Shown piece by piece: positions 53,842-61,124 of a stretch of DNA of 63,782 nucleotides. The position numbers and the translations under genes were made by a program. The stretch comes from a virus, in the IMG/VR virus record IMGVR_UViG_3300034120_000744, positions 1 through 63,782 of that record; one strand, written 5' to 3'. The notes under the pieces were generated by a model that saw nothing but the letters and a program-made list of their open reading frames with translations, did not search any database and was not told the origin of the DNA. Each line of letters starts with the position of its first letter. Positions within the stretch are counted from its first letter, which is position 1.

Positions 53842-54495
53842 GTGGCTGAAAAAACATACACACCAACAGATGGTATGGCCTCTGCAGCACGCAGAGCCTT
53901 AAAGTGGAAAGAAGAGGGCAAGCGCGGTGGAACAACCGTAGGACTTGCCAGAGCAAATCAATTAGTAAAGAAAGAGCAATTGTCTCAGAGTACTGTCATG
54001 AGAATGCATAGTTTTTTCTCAAGGCACGCTGTTGATAAAAAGGCTACTGGATTTAATTCAGGAGAAGAAGGTTTTCCCAGCCCAGGTAGAGTTGCCTGGG
54101 ATTTATGGGGCGGAGATGCGGGAGCATCCTGGTCTAAACAGAAAAGAGATCAAATAATGAACGAAAGAATGAATAAGTCAATCTGGTCTGGGGTTTTCTT
54201 CCCAGCAGATGAGCCAGAAACAATGACTCTGATTGAAGAGGATATTGAAGATGCCCCACTAGATACTGCTGAAGTGGTGGATACCGGATTTGAAGTAGAT
54301 AGAGAAGATATTTCTCAAGATACTGATATAGTAAATGAAGTTTCAGATACTCCAGAAATAGAAAATGTTAAAGTAGAAGATCAGGTAATTGAGAATGTTG
54401 ATTCTACAATAGAAGAAGTATCAGAGGAACCAATATCACAAGATCCAGTATCAGAAGAACCTGTGGCTCAGGAAACAGAAGTAGCAGAACAATAA
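53842..54495 (+). CDS. Capsid-associated-type domain protein with SIWSGVF tag
   Basis: 217 residues from GTG 53842. Residues 10-105 (SAARRALKWKEEGKRGG..., SFFSRH..., PSPGRVAWDLWGGDAG) match a small domain that I recall from phage head proteins and capsid-protease fusions. SIWSGVF at residues 113-119 matches the C-terminal peptide of the protease/scaffold of this phage. The rest is very acidic (Glu/Asp/Val repeats), like the scaffold's acidic arm. A second scaffold or internal head protein is possible. Confidence 0.7.
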   Translation: MAEKTYTPTDGMASAARRALKWKEEGKRGGTTVGLARANQLVKKEQLSQSTVMRMHSFFSRHAVDKKATGFNSGEEGFPSPGRVAWDLWGGDAGASWSKQKRDQIMNERMNKSIWSGVFFPADEPETMTLIEEDIEDAPLDTAEVVDTGFEVDREDISQDTDIVNEVSDTPEIENVKVEDQVIENVDSTIEEVSEEPISQDPVSEEPVAQETEVAEQ

Positions 54496-54512
54496 ACAAT
54501 TAGGGAGCAGCG

Positions 54513-54905
54513 GTGAGAGTTCTTATTGCTGGCAGCCGTAATTGGGTTGATTACAACGAGATAATGCGTAAGATGACTGTAATTCTAGATGAATGGGTTT
54601 CCTCTAATCCATCAGATAGAAAGATCACGTTTGTCCATACAGCATCATCTCCTGCCGAAAATATGATTACTGAATATATAGGTAAGGTAGAAAAATTAGT
54701 AAGTCAGAAGGGATACTCTATATCTGAACAATTGTTTAAGCCAGGTAGAGGAGAGCAATGGCAGGGAAGAGTATCTATAGATGATGTTTCTAAGATGAAA
54801 GTAGACAAGGCAATAATGTTTATCAGGGACTCTTGCAAAAAGACCCATAATATTGCTAATATTACTAGTGCAATGGGTATTCCTACGGATATTGTGAAAG
54901 GGTGA
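54513..54905 (+). CDS. SLOG/DUF2493-like nucleotide-binding protein
   Basis: 130 residues. MRVLIAGSRNWVDYNEI is the entry of the YspA/DUF2493 SLOG family, which binds nucleotides or their relatives in a Rossmann-like pocket. The rest (VDKAIMFIRD) fits the last strand. Own start after GGGAG. In phages the role is unknown. Confidence 0.65.
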   Translation: MRVLIAGSRNWVDYNEIMRKMTVILDEWVSSNPSDRKITFVHTASSPAENMITEYIGKVEKLVSQKGYSISEQLFKPGRGEQWQGRVSIDDVSKMKVDKAIMFIRDSCKKTHNIANITSAMGIPTDIVKG

Positions 54906-54910
54906 TGATG

Positions 54911-55280
54911 ATGCCAAAAGGAGATCTTTTCTCGTCTATCGCGTCGTGATCAGAACTATCTTGATCTAGCACTAAACGCAGCACAGTCATCTGACTGTAG
55001 AATGAAGCATGGTGCAGTTATTGTTAAGGGTGGAAGAGTTATTAGTATTGGTATAAATAAAAACCGAAACCATCCCACCGTGGTTTCATCAGAACACATT
55101 AAGACGCATTGCTCTGTACATGCAGAGATTGATGCATTGCGTAAGGTAAAGAATCCTAAGGGTGCCACAATTTATGTGGCAAGAGTAAATAGGAAGGGTC
55201 AGGATAGAATGTCCAGACCATGTGACCGCTGTCACAATGCAATCCGTGAGGCGGGTATTAGAAAGGTTATTTATACATGA
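54911..55280 (+). CDS. Cytidine/dCMP deaminase with a frame break near its start
   Basis: Zinc site HAE (VHAEIDALRK) and PCDRC make this a deaminase; likely dCMP to dUMP. The family-like N-terminus (RDQNYLDLALNAAQSSDCRMKHGAVI) starts well before the first in-frame ATG (55002) and has no ATG/GTG/TTG in frame. An ATG at 54911 with upstream GTGATG leads in another frame (MPKGDL) and joins after one-base slippage or an extra T in TTTT at 54927-54930. Sequence error, true +1 slip, or a shorter protein from 55002 are the options. Confidence 0.65.
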
Positions 55281-55426
55281 GCGATCTATCTAACATAGAA
55301 ATTATCCTAGATGGTATTAAGGATGAACTGCTTCGAATTCGTAAGATTATGGAGCGAGAAGAACAAAGTAAATCAATGATTCTACAGAAAGTGAATAATG
55401 AAAACTTTAACACTAAATTACTCTGA
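55277..55426 (+). CDS. Small coiled-coil protein
   Basis: 49 residues from ATG 55277, overlapping the deaminase stop by 4 bases. Helical, heptad-like (SNIEIILDGIKDELLRIRKIM). Overlaps the next start. Likely translated. Confidence 0.5.
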   Translation: MSDLSNIEIILDGIKDELLRIRKIMEREEQSKSMILQKVNNENFNTKLL

Positions 55427-55631
55427 TGCACATGACTTCGTGGCCAAGAACAGCCACCGTGGTTATTTCTGGGACGGATGGAATATCAATAGATGGGTTC
55501 CAAATCCATCTGGGTACATGTCTCAGGATGGTGAGTTTCGTCATGGTAAGTGGGGTATGAAATTTACATTCCCCGTAAATAATGACGGGTCATGGAAAGT
55601 AAAGGTCCCAGCAAATGTCGAATATAATTGA
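55398..55631 (+). CDS. Small beta protein, Trp-rich
   Basis: 77 residues, beta-type with many aromatics (GYFWDGWNINRWVPN, FRHGKWGMKFTFPVN). Overlaps the WhiB gene by 17 bases. Family not recognised; the pattern is common in actinophage hypothetical proteins. Confidence 0.6.
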   Translation: MKTLTLNYSDAHDFVAKNSHRGYFWDGWNINRWVPNPSGYMSQDGEFRHGKWGMKFTFPVNNDGSWKVKVPANVEYN

Positions 55632-55950
55632 GGAACTAGGACTAGATCCAGATAATGTAAAATGGTATCAATTAGCAGCATGTTCTGGTGCTGATATTAA
55701 TATGTTTTATGATGACTATGAGACAGATAAATTCTTAGCAACACAGGTAGATGAGATGTGTTTGCATTGTCCAGTCATATCACAATGCTATAATGAAGGT
55801 ATAAGTAATAAAGAAAAAGGGGTCTGGGGAGGTATCTACCTAGACCTTGGAAGAGTAGACAGAGAAAATAACTTACATAAAACTCAAGAAGTTTGGGACA
55901 GGTTAAAGAATAGTCATGGGTCAAGTATTCTACACAAAAGAGATGGCTAA
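55615..55950 (+). CDS. whiB: WhiB-like iron-sulphur transcription factor
   Basis: 111 residues with the four cluster cysteines: Cys23 (AACSG), Cys49 and Cys52 (CLHC), Cys58 (QCYNEG), followed by GVWGGIYL, the WhiB turn. WhiB proteins bind a 4Fe-4S cluster and the host principal sigma factor and exist only in actinobacteria and their phages. It could redirect host transcription to phage or alter host redox genes. The C-terminal DNA-contact part is short. Confidence 0.9.
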   Translation: MSNIIEELGLDPDNVKWYQLAACSGADINMFYDDYETDKFLATQVDEMCLHCPVISQCYNEGISNKEKGVWGGIYLDLGRVDRENNLHKTQEVWDRLKNSHGSSILHKRDG

Positions 55951-56164
55951 GGCTGTCAGAGAAATCAAGGCTCCCTATAAAAATGTTAGGCTAGACATTA
56001 TGAAAAGGCCCAACTATATAGCGCTTGTCATTCATGAGAACAACATCATGGAGTTTGGTCAGGAGCAAAGAATGAATATCATGGAATATTTATTGAAAGT
56101 AAGATCCATGATTCAATCATTCGGGGTCAGATGTGAAATAGAAGGCATAAAGTATGACAAATAA
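55916..56164 (+). CDS. Small protein, unknown
   Basis: 82 residues from ATG 55916, overlapping WhiB by 35 bases. Alpha/beta with a Met-rich helix (MEFGQEQRMNIMEYLLKV). Unknown. Confidence 0.55.
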   Translation: MGQVFYTKEMAKAVREIKAPYKNVRLDIMKRPNYIALVIHENNIMEFGQEQRMNIMEYLLKVRSMIQSFGVRCEIEGIKYDK

Positions 56165-56351
56165 ATCTATAAAACATTTTTATGTTTATGTTGTAGATGA
56201 GCGGGTCTACGGTACTGTGTCTAGCCTTGGGGCACATGCTAGCCGTGTAAAATATGAAAAAGATGGAATACATTATGACGTTTTAATGTTAAATGAAGAC
56301 TTGTTATTTGTAGATGAATTTTCTATTGGTATAGAGGAAGAAGAGATTTAA
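56154..56351 (+). CDS. Small beta protein, unknown
   Basis: 65 residues, overlapping neighbours (last base shared with the next ATG). Beta-type with VYVVDERVYGTVSSL and an acidic end (IGIEEEEI). Unknown. Confidence 0.6.
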   Translation: MTNKSIKHFYVYVVDERVYGTVSSLGAHASRVKYEKDGIHYDVLMLNEDLLFVDEFSIGIEEEEI

Positions 56352-56578
56352 TGAGATGCTATTCGTGCGATCAGCCGAAAAATGAATTAAACCCTAAGAA
56401 GTCAGCCCTGCTAGGACTTAATTTGCTTCTTTGTAAAAAATGTATAGAATTGAAATACGAACCTCGCTGGATCATAATTTTGGCTGGCAGGAAGTTTGGT
56501 TCAGATTCAGTAAGGGATTATGTAATTAAACATAGATATGTCGGCAAAGAAATATCAGCGAGTGAACTCATCTCCTAG
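56351..56578 (+). CDS. Small zinc-finger protein
   Basis: 75 residues: CYSCDQPKNEL and CKKCIELKYEPRW give a treble-clef/zinc-ribbon type site with a helical end. Similar short zinc proteins are frequent in actinophages. Unknown role. Confidence 0.65.
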   Translation: MRCYSCDQPKNELNPKKSALLGLNLLLCKKCIELKYEPRWIIILAGRKFGSDSVRDYVIKHRYVGKEISASELIS

Positions 56579-56816
56579 CATAAAATGCGAAGATATAGTA
56601 TCTGAAATAAATAATTTAGTAAAAAAAATAAAATCTGGGACTGCTACGGTAAAAGATTTACAAATTTGTGAAAAACTTACAGATACACTACAGAATGTAC
56701 TGAAAACCTTTACAGACATAGACGCCTTTGATACATGGGTTGCTAAAGAAACAATAGAAATGTCTCGTTATACATGTAAAAAATATGGACAACTCCCCAT
56801 GAATGATAAAATATAA
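56538..56816 (+). CDS. Small helical protein
   Basis: 92 residues from ATG 56538, overlapping the zinc protein by 41 bases. Long helical middle (IVSEINNLVKKIKSGTATVKDLQICEKL). Unknown. Confidence 0.55.
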   Translation: MSAKKYQRVNSSPSIKCEDIVSEINNLVKKIKSGTATVKDLQICEKLTDTLQNVLKTFTDIDAFDTWVAKETIEMSRYTCKKYGQLPMNDKI

Positions 56817-56858
56817 ATATAATATTTACTGGGGTGGATACTCATTTTATCTGATGCT

Positions 56859-57134
56859 GTGATAATAGCCCTTATAGGTCTTGCAGGAACTATATTTACT
56901 GGGGCTATAGTAAAGTACTTTGACTATAGATTAAATAGAATAAGACACGACTTTGACGAGCGTGTCCAAATCAGGTCTGATAATGTAGAAGATCTAAATA
57001 TTCTAAAACAAGAGTTAGAGAAAAGAAAAGAAGAGATTAGAATACTTGAGAATGAATTAGATGAGTGGAAGGGTAAGTATTATGAGATACTTGAACACCT
57101 TATTGAACTTAGGGGAAAATTAAATGGTAACTAG
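56859..57134 (+). CDS. Membrane-anchored coiled-coil protein (possible spanin/lysis partner)
   Basis: 91 residues from GTG 56859. N-terminal membrane helix (residues 2-22) and a long coiled coil. Overlaps the next two-helix membrane gene by 11 bases. Pairing of a coil-type and a holin-like protein hints at lysis, but the exported hydrolase is 4.7 kb away. Confidence 0.6.
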   Translation: MIIALIGLAGTIFTGAIVKYFDYRLNRIRHDFDERVQIRSDNVEDLNILKQELEKRKEEIRILENELDEWKGKYYEILEHLIELRGKLNGN

Positions 57135-57357
57135 AATTGTTGGTTTACTAGTATTGCTTGCATGTCTAACAGTTTCTTTGCTAAGGGGTCTAGGTGTGAT
57201 GGACGGGGATTTTATTATTCCATTACTACTTCTTAGCCAATTAGTTATTTTAGGCTACTTGGTACAACTAGTACAAATGCTTGCCAAGGACATTCTGATA
57301 AGATATACTAGTAACAGTACGAAAACAACAACGACCAATCTACATACCTGGAACTAA
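57124..57357 (+). CDS. Two-helix membrane protein, holin candidate
   Basis: 77 residues with two strong membrane helices (residues 5-24 and 30-53), a short loop (RGLGVMDGD) and a hydrophilic Thr/Asn tail. This is the size and layout of class II/III holins. Coupled to the coil protein before it. A holin role is inferred. Confidence 0.55.
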   Translation: MVTRIVGLLVLLACLTVSLLRGLGVMDGDFIIPLLLLSQLVILGYLVQLVQMLAKDILIRYTSNSTKTTTTNLHTWN

Positions 57358-57358
57358 T

Positions 57359-57892
57359 ATGACATGTATTTCTGCACTATCATATAACGGTAAAGTTTGT
57401 ATGGGTGGAGATTCTGCTTCAGTAGATGAAGATTCTTCTTTAGTATCTTCTAGAAAAGAACCAAAAGTATTCATAAAGAATGGGTACTTGCTAGGCTACG
57501 CTGGAAGTTTCAGATTTGGAAAAGTTCTCCAGCACACATTTAGTCCTCCAAAACTTTCTGATGATGATGTAGATAAGTTCTTAAATACTACATTTGTAAA
57601 TGCTCTAAGAGAATGCTGTGAATTAAATAAAGTAGACCCTGGATCAGAAGAAGATTCATCAGAAATGCTTATAGGCGTGGCAGGCAGGGTATTTGAATTT
57701 TGCAATGACTGGCACTTTGGCGAGGATATTAATAATTTTAATGCTATTGGATCAGGAACAAAGTTCGCACTAGGATCTTTATATTCTACTAGACGAATCA
57801 AGTCTCCTACTGCTAGAATACAAATGGCGCTTGAATCTGCGGAGAGATTTTCTCCATCTGTAAGAGGTCCGTTCACTATATTGGAGTTGTAA
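57359..57892 (+). CDS. Proteasome beta/HslV-like Ntn peptidase
   Basis: 177 residues. Begins MTCISALSYNGKVCMGGDSAS: after Met removal, Thr1 and Asp17 occupy the catalytic spacing of HslV/20S beta subunits; Lys35 (EPKVF) may replace Lys33 with a two-residue shift. Overall length matches HslV. No ATPase partner is encoded here, so it may pair with a host unfoldase or act alone. Ser-x-Gly-type end motif SGTKFALGSL is also typical. Confidence 0.72.
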   Translation: MTCISALSYNGKVCMGGDSASVDEDSSLVSSRKEPKVFIKNGYLLGYAGSFRFGKVLQHTFSPPKLSDDDVDKFLNTTFVNALRECCELNKVDPGSEEDSSEMLIGVAGRVFEFCNDWHFGEDINNFNAIGSGTKFALGSLYSTRRIKSPTARIQMALESAERFSPSVRGPFTILEL

Positions 57893-58083
57893 TGCTAGAT
57901 GCCAGAGGTCTTCCGACCCCAGAGTGTCCTAGTTGTGGTAGTTGGTTGCTTAAAGTAACCCTTAATTTCGATGAAGAATATAACATATGCTCGTATTTAC
58001 TTGAAGGAGAGTGTGCCATGTGTGGCACACTTCTTACTGTACCTACCCCACTAGACCATCCAGATTATGAGGAGATGTTGTGA
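57892..58083 (+). CDS. Zinc-ribbon protein
   Basis: 63 residues, TAATG start with the peptidase stop. CPSCGSW and CAMCGTLL form a CxxC...CxxC ribbon. The stop overlaps the next start. May bind nucleic acid or the peptidase; unknown. Confidence 0.65.
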   Translation: MLDARGLPTPECPSCGSWLLKVTLNFDEEYNICSYLLEGECAMCGTLLTVPTPLDHPDYEEML

Positions 58084-58535
58084 AAACAGCAGTCATATTC
58101 GACATGGACGGCACGCTTGCAGATGTGTCGTCTATTCGTCATTATCTAACAAAATATGATGAAGGTAAGCGCAGAGTTATTAAACACTTTGATAACTTTC
58201 ATGCTGAATCAGTTAATGTTCCCCCGCATAGTCATGTAGTAAATGCTGCTCAGATTGCACATATGCTAGGACACGCGGTGCTGGTTGTTACTGCAAGAAA
58301 GCATATGTGGAGAAACCATACGGCATGGTGGCTTGCCATGCATGATGTTCCTAGCGATATGCTAATGATGCGCGGGGATGAAGATAACCGCAAAGACTAT
58401 GAGGTCAAGAAAGATATGCTTGACACGCTCCGTAAGGCATACGATATAATTCATGCATGGGATGATAACCCAAGCATTATAAAACTATGGAAAGAAAGTA
58501 ATATTCCAACTACAGTAGTTCCAGGATGGGAGTAA
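58080..58535 (+). CDS. HAD-family phosphatase
   Basis: 151 residues from GTG 58080. VIFDMDGTLAD (Asp8, Asp10), VVTARK (motif II Thr) and WDDNPSI (late Asp pair) match the HAD fold, closest in build to the 3'-phosphatase half of T4 polynucleotide kinase. Likely cleans DNA/RNA ends or nucleotides. Confidence 0.8.
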   Translation: MKTAVIFDMDGTLADVSSIRHYLTKYDEGKRRVIKHFDNFHAESVNVPPHSHVVNAAQIAHMLGHAVLVVTARKHMWRNHTAWWLAMHDVPSDMLMMRGDEDNRKDYEVKKDMLDTLRKAYDIIHAWDDNPSIIKLWKESNIPTTVVPGWE

Positions 58536-58537
58536 CA

Positions 58538-58603
58538 ATGGACGGAATTGATGACTACTTTGAGATGAAGTTTCAGGATAGATATAATGACTCTCAGTAC
58601 TGA
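58538..58603 (+). CDS. Possible 21-residue peptide
   Basis: Short frame between HAD gene and the next, acidic and Asp/Tyr-rich (MDGIDDYFEMKFQDRYNDSQY). AGTAAC gap lacks a strong site, but it precedes the next start with overlap. Weak support. Confidence 0.25.
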   Translation: MDGIDDYFEMKFQDRYNDSQY

Positions 58604-58709
58604 GTACGAGAAGAAGGCTATGCACTTTGCCGAAATTGGAATTTATGCAGCCGCACAGGTGTTTGCTACACTAGCCCTCGCAGCCGCAACTAGAGAGAGT
58701 AATTCATAA
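58587..58709 (+). CDS. Small helical protein
   Basis: 40 residues: charged start (STEYEKKAMHFAEIG), then an Ala-rich hydrophobic helix (AAAQVFATLALAAA). Could insert in membrane. Ends 1 base before the next gene. Overlap supports translation. Confidence 0.45.
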   Translation: MTLSTEYEKKAMHFAEIGIYAAAQVFATLALAAATRESNS

Positions 58710-58710
58710 C

Positions 58711-59244
58711 ATGCAAGTTTTTCTACCAGAACATACTTACCGAGATTGTGCCCAGGCATTAGACCAAAAACGTTTGGTTAAGCAGTTGCTTGAGGGTAGG
58801 CAGATTCTTGCAGCACTTGCTGGTCAAACTAGGGGTTGGGTAAACCACCCTGCCACTCGTATGTTTAATGGATACGAGGGAGAACTTGTATCTTATCTAT
58901 TGCAAATCAAGATTGAAATGGAACAGCGCGGCTACAAGTGGGAAAATAACTGGGACACTATTACTGATACATGGACCAAATACTTTAAGCCCAAGCACGG
59001 AGTAGCCATTGAACTTCCTGACTATTTAAAGCCAGGGCATCCAGATAACCTTAGACTTATTATTACACATCGTGGTAGACTATATGAGAAAGCGCCAGAA
59101 CTGTATCCACAGTATCGGCATGAGTCTACTATTTACCGCCAGTATGTTTGTTGTGATAGGTGCAATTACTACTGGCCTACCCACCCCAAGGAGGATAAGA
59201 CTTGTTTAATAACGTCAGAGTCGTTGAAGGCTCAGAGCGCGTAA
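58711..59244 (+). CDS. Pyrimidine-dimer glycosylase-like (Pyr_excise) protein
   Basis: 177 residues. MQVFLPEHTYRDCAQALDQKRLVKQLLEGRQIL resembles the entry of the MSMEG_6728/T4 endonuclease V-like family, acting on UV-damaged or modified DNA. C-terminal CCDRCNYYW adds a zinc-like knuckle. Useful against UV in surface water. Exact activity not proven. Confidence 0.65.
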   Translation: MQVFLPEHTYRDCAQALDQKRLVKQLLEGRQILAALAGQTRGWVNHPATRMFNGYEGELVSYLLQIKIEMEQRGYKWENNWDTITDTWTKYFKPKHGVAIELPDYLKPGHPDNLRLIITHRGRLYEKAPELYPQYRHESTIYRQYVCCDRCNYYWPTHPKEDKTCLITSESLKAQSA

Positions 59245-59501
59245 GCACTAACAATCTTAATTTTACCCAATTTACAGAGCCAGTAGAGAAGCCATGGCTG
59301 CCGTTCTATGTTACATCAGACGAATTTTTTGAAATTTTGCGAGTGGCATATGAGGATTCGTATGGTAAAGATACTGGTGTATGGCATCCAGAGGATATGT
59401 ACGTCAATGTTTCTGTAATTCTAGAGACAGTAACTAATACTCTGTCTAATATGTCACGAATTCGCAGCGGAAAGCCGTTGAGGGGAATTAAAGAGTCATG
59501 A
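59202..59501 (+). CDS. Small protein, unknown
   Basis: 99 residues from TTG 59202, placed 8 bases after AAGGAGG; overlaps the glycosylase gene by 43 bases. Alpha/beta with a Trp/Phe-rich centre (PWLPFYVTSDEFFEIL). Unknown. Confidence 0.55.
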   Translation: MFNNVRVVEGSERVSTNNLNFTQFTEPVEKPWLPFYVTSDEFFEILRVAYEDSYGKDTGVWHPEDMYVNVSVILETVTNTLSNMSRIRSGKPLRGIKES

Positions 59502-59683
59502 CAGAAGTGCAGTATGTAGCAAATGCTCTTTTAGAGTCATGGTTCCCCAAGCGTCACTCAGATAAAGAATGGCTTAATAGTGATGATGGTCAAAACTGGC
59601 AGGAGATAGCCATCCTAGACGCTACAATAGCCATAGATGCCCATTTGAAATGGCAGCAATTAAATGGGGACGACCTTAAATAA
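59498..59683 (+). CDS. Small protein, unknown
   Basis: 61 residues in ATGA overlap with the gene before and TAATG with the next. Helical (ANALLESWFPKRHSDKEW...). Unknown. Confidence 0.55.
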   Translation: MTEVQYVANALLESWFPKRHSDKEWLNSDDGQNWQEIAILDATIAIDAHLKWQQLNGDDLK

Positions 59684-59880
59684 TGTACGTTAAATGCTGG
59701 CAATGCTCAGAAAGTATTGATACAATTTCAGTAGAGAAACAGTTCTACAGTAATGTAATCAATGATCTGCGCGGGATGCTCTGCAAGAGTTCCATGGGAG
59801 ATTCCTGCGATCTTGATTGGCGGCATGAAGATTGTAGAGTTATTTCAGCATTAATAAAACACTATAAGGAAAAAATATGA
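59683..59880 (+). CDS. Small Cys-rich protein
   Basis: 65 residues. KCWQCSESI, MLCKSS, SCDLDWRHEDC give a likely zinc site. Overlaps both neighbours by a few bases. Unknown. Confidence 0.6.
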   Translation: MYVKCWQCSESIDTISVEKQFYSNVINDLRGMLCKSSMGDSCDLDWRHEDCRVISALIKHYKEKI

Positions 59881-60068
59881 AGGCAAATGACCTAGAAGAT
59901 ATTGTAAGCAGGGTATCTTTAGAGTACTTCCAGTATAAGAATCCAGGATTCTCTCCAGCAGAGAACCCTAATACTGTACACACTTGCATTGACGATACAG
60001 CATTTATTATTAATAAATTTATTAAATATTTTAATGAAGCAACGGAGGCAGAATTAAATGGCAAATGA
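59877..60068 (+). CDS. Small protein, unknown
   Basis: 63 residues overlapping neighbours. Aromatic-rich middle (YFQYKNPGFSPAENPNTVH) and a helical end. Unknown. Confidence 0.55.
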   Translation: MKANDLEDIVSRVSLEYFQYKNPGFSPAENPNTVHTCIDDTAFIINKFIKYFNEATEAELNGK

Positions 60069-60231
60069 CAATAATGAAGATCTACTGAGAGATCTTAATA
60101 TTGCCAGTCAGGATGTAAAGAAGGCAACTCCTGGTAAGTCTGGCGAGGGAGCAGAAAAGAAGTACGGTCAAGCATATGCTGCCTGCGTTAAGGCTGGCAT
60201 TAAGCCACTTCTTAAGCGCAAGTACCGTTAA
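60058..60231 (+). CDS. Conserved-type actinophage protein
   Basis: 57 residues; its C-terminus (EKKYGQAYAACVKAGIKPLLKRKYR) matches a short domain I recall from many actinobacteriophage proteins. Shares one base with the next ATG. Unknown role. Confidence 0.65.
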   Translation: MANDNNEDLLRDLNIASQDVKKATPGKSGEGAEKKYGQAYAACVKAGIKPLLKRKYR

Positions 60232-60461
60232 TGAAAAGCCCTTGCACTAGTAGCAAGCATTCTGAATACACATGCCTCATAAAATGGGGAGTAAGCAGTA
60301 AGAAGTTTGCAGTAAATAAATGGTGTAAGGAATGCATACAGCACCATTCCCACACTCATCTCGTACAGGAATATCTAGCCACGAATGAGCGCGAAAAAGA
60401 GAACCATAATATCGATATTGAGTCTAAGCCGCGACGCGGCAGGAAGAAGAAGGTGGCATGA
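60231..60461 (+). CDS. Small Cys/His protein with AT-hook-like tail
   Basis: 76 residues: SPCTSSKH, YTCLIKW, KWCKECIQHH suggest a zinc site; the end KPRRGRKKK is an AT-hook-like basic patch. Probable DNA-binding protein. Confidence 0.6.
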   Translation: MKSPCTSSKHSEYTCLIKWGVSSKKFAVNKWCKECIQHHSHTHLVQEYLATNEREKENHNIDIESKPRRGRKKKVA

Positions 60462-60700
60462 GAAACTTTGCCATTATCACAGGAAGATGGACTGGTGTAT
60501 GGGCATGGGTCTGGTATGCTGATGTAATGCATGAATCAGATAATGTGCCATATACGTCATTTAATGCACTCTCTAGACGCGGGGCATTAAGAAAGGCTAA
60601 GAGATACATTAGAAGGCTTACCTCTCCCATAGAGAATAAGCAGGCATTTATTTATGCATATGATGAATCGACATTTAAATTGGAGAAGATAGATGTTTAG
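60458..60700 (+). CDS. Small Trp-rich protein
   Basis: 80 residues; GRWTGVWAWVWYADV has four Trp in a short run, then a basic helix (RRGALRKAKRYIRR). Overlaps neighbours. Unknown. Confidence 0.55.
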   Translation: MRNFAIITGRWTGVWAWVWYADVMHESDNVPYTSFNALSRRGALRKAKRYIRRLTSPIENKQAFIYAYDESTFKLEKIDV

Positions 60701-60806
60701 TTTTGTAGGAGATGCGGTCAATACTATGGTCGATAAGGTCATTGATTGGGTAGTTCCATTGGATAATTTTGGCCCACTCACAGATGACGATGAAGTGAAT
60801 TGGTGA
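60693..60806 (+). CDS. Short acidic peptide
   Basis: 37 residues, ATG inside the gene before, and its TGA stop starts the next promoter box. Hydrophobic-acidic (VIDWVVPLDNFGPLTDDDEVNW). Weak but coupled. Confidence 0.45.
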   Translation: MFSFVGDAVNTMVDKVIDWVVPLDNFGPLTDDDEVNW

Positions 60807-60812
60807 TATAAT
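60804..60812 (+). promoter_or_regulatory. Extended -10 promoter TGATATAAT
   Basis: TGATATAAT with ATG 60819 6 bases after the box; TGA is the stop of the preceding peptide. Leaderless arrangement for the last operon before the origin. Confidence 0.65.
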
Positions 60813-60818
60813 AATATT

Positions 60819-61124
60819 ATGATAGTTTCAAAGACATATGAATTCGAATCAGAATTCCCCATCACACTCAATCAAATAATTTCTGCTACTGATTTCAACA
60901 ATGTATATATCCAGAATCTCTCACATGAATTAGATATCTATATTGGAGATGAGACTGTATCTGGAAGCAACTATGGGATAAGAATGACCCCTCTTCTTAT
61001 GTTATATCTACCATTTATTGACATAAATCAAAATCAGAACATGCATATCATTGGAAGTCCAGGTGCAAAATTCTCAGTCTTTGGGTGGTACGGAATCCAC
61101 CCAGTATTCAACGCCTTTAATTAA
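60819..61124 (+). CDS. Small beta protein before the oxygenases
   Basis: 101 residues, beta-rich with ITLNQIISATDFNNVYIQN and IGSPGAKFSVFGWYGIHP. It looks like a small jelly-roll or structural head/tail domain. It overlaps the oxygenase start. Function unknown; it might be the substrate or partner of the oxygenases. Confidence 0.6.
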   Translation: MIVSKTYEFESEFPITLNQIISATDFNNVYIQNLSHELDIYIGDETVSGSNYGIRMTPLLMLYLPFIDINQNQNMHIIGSPGAKFSVFGWYGIHPVFNAFN

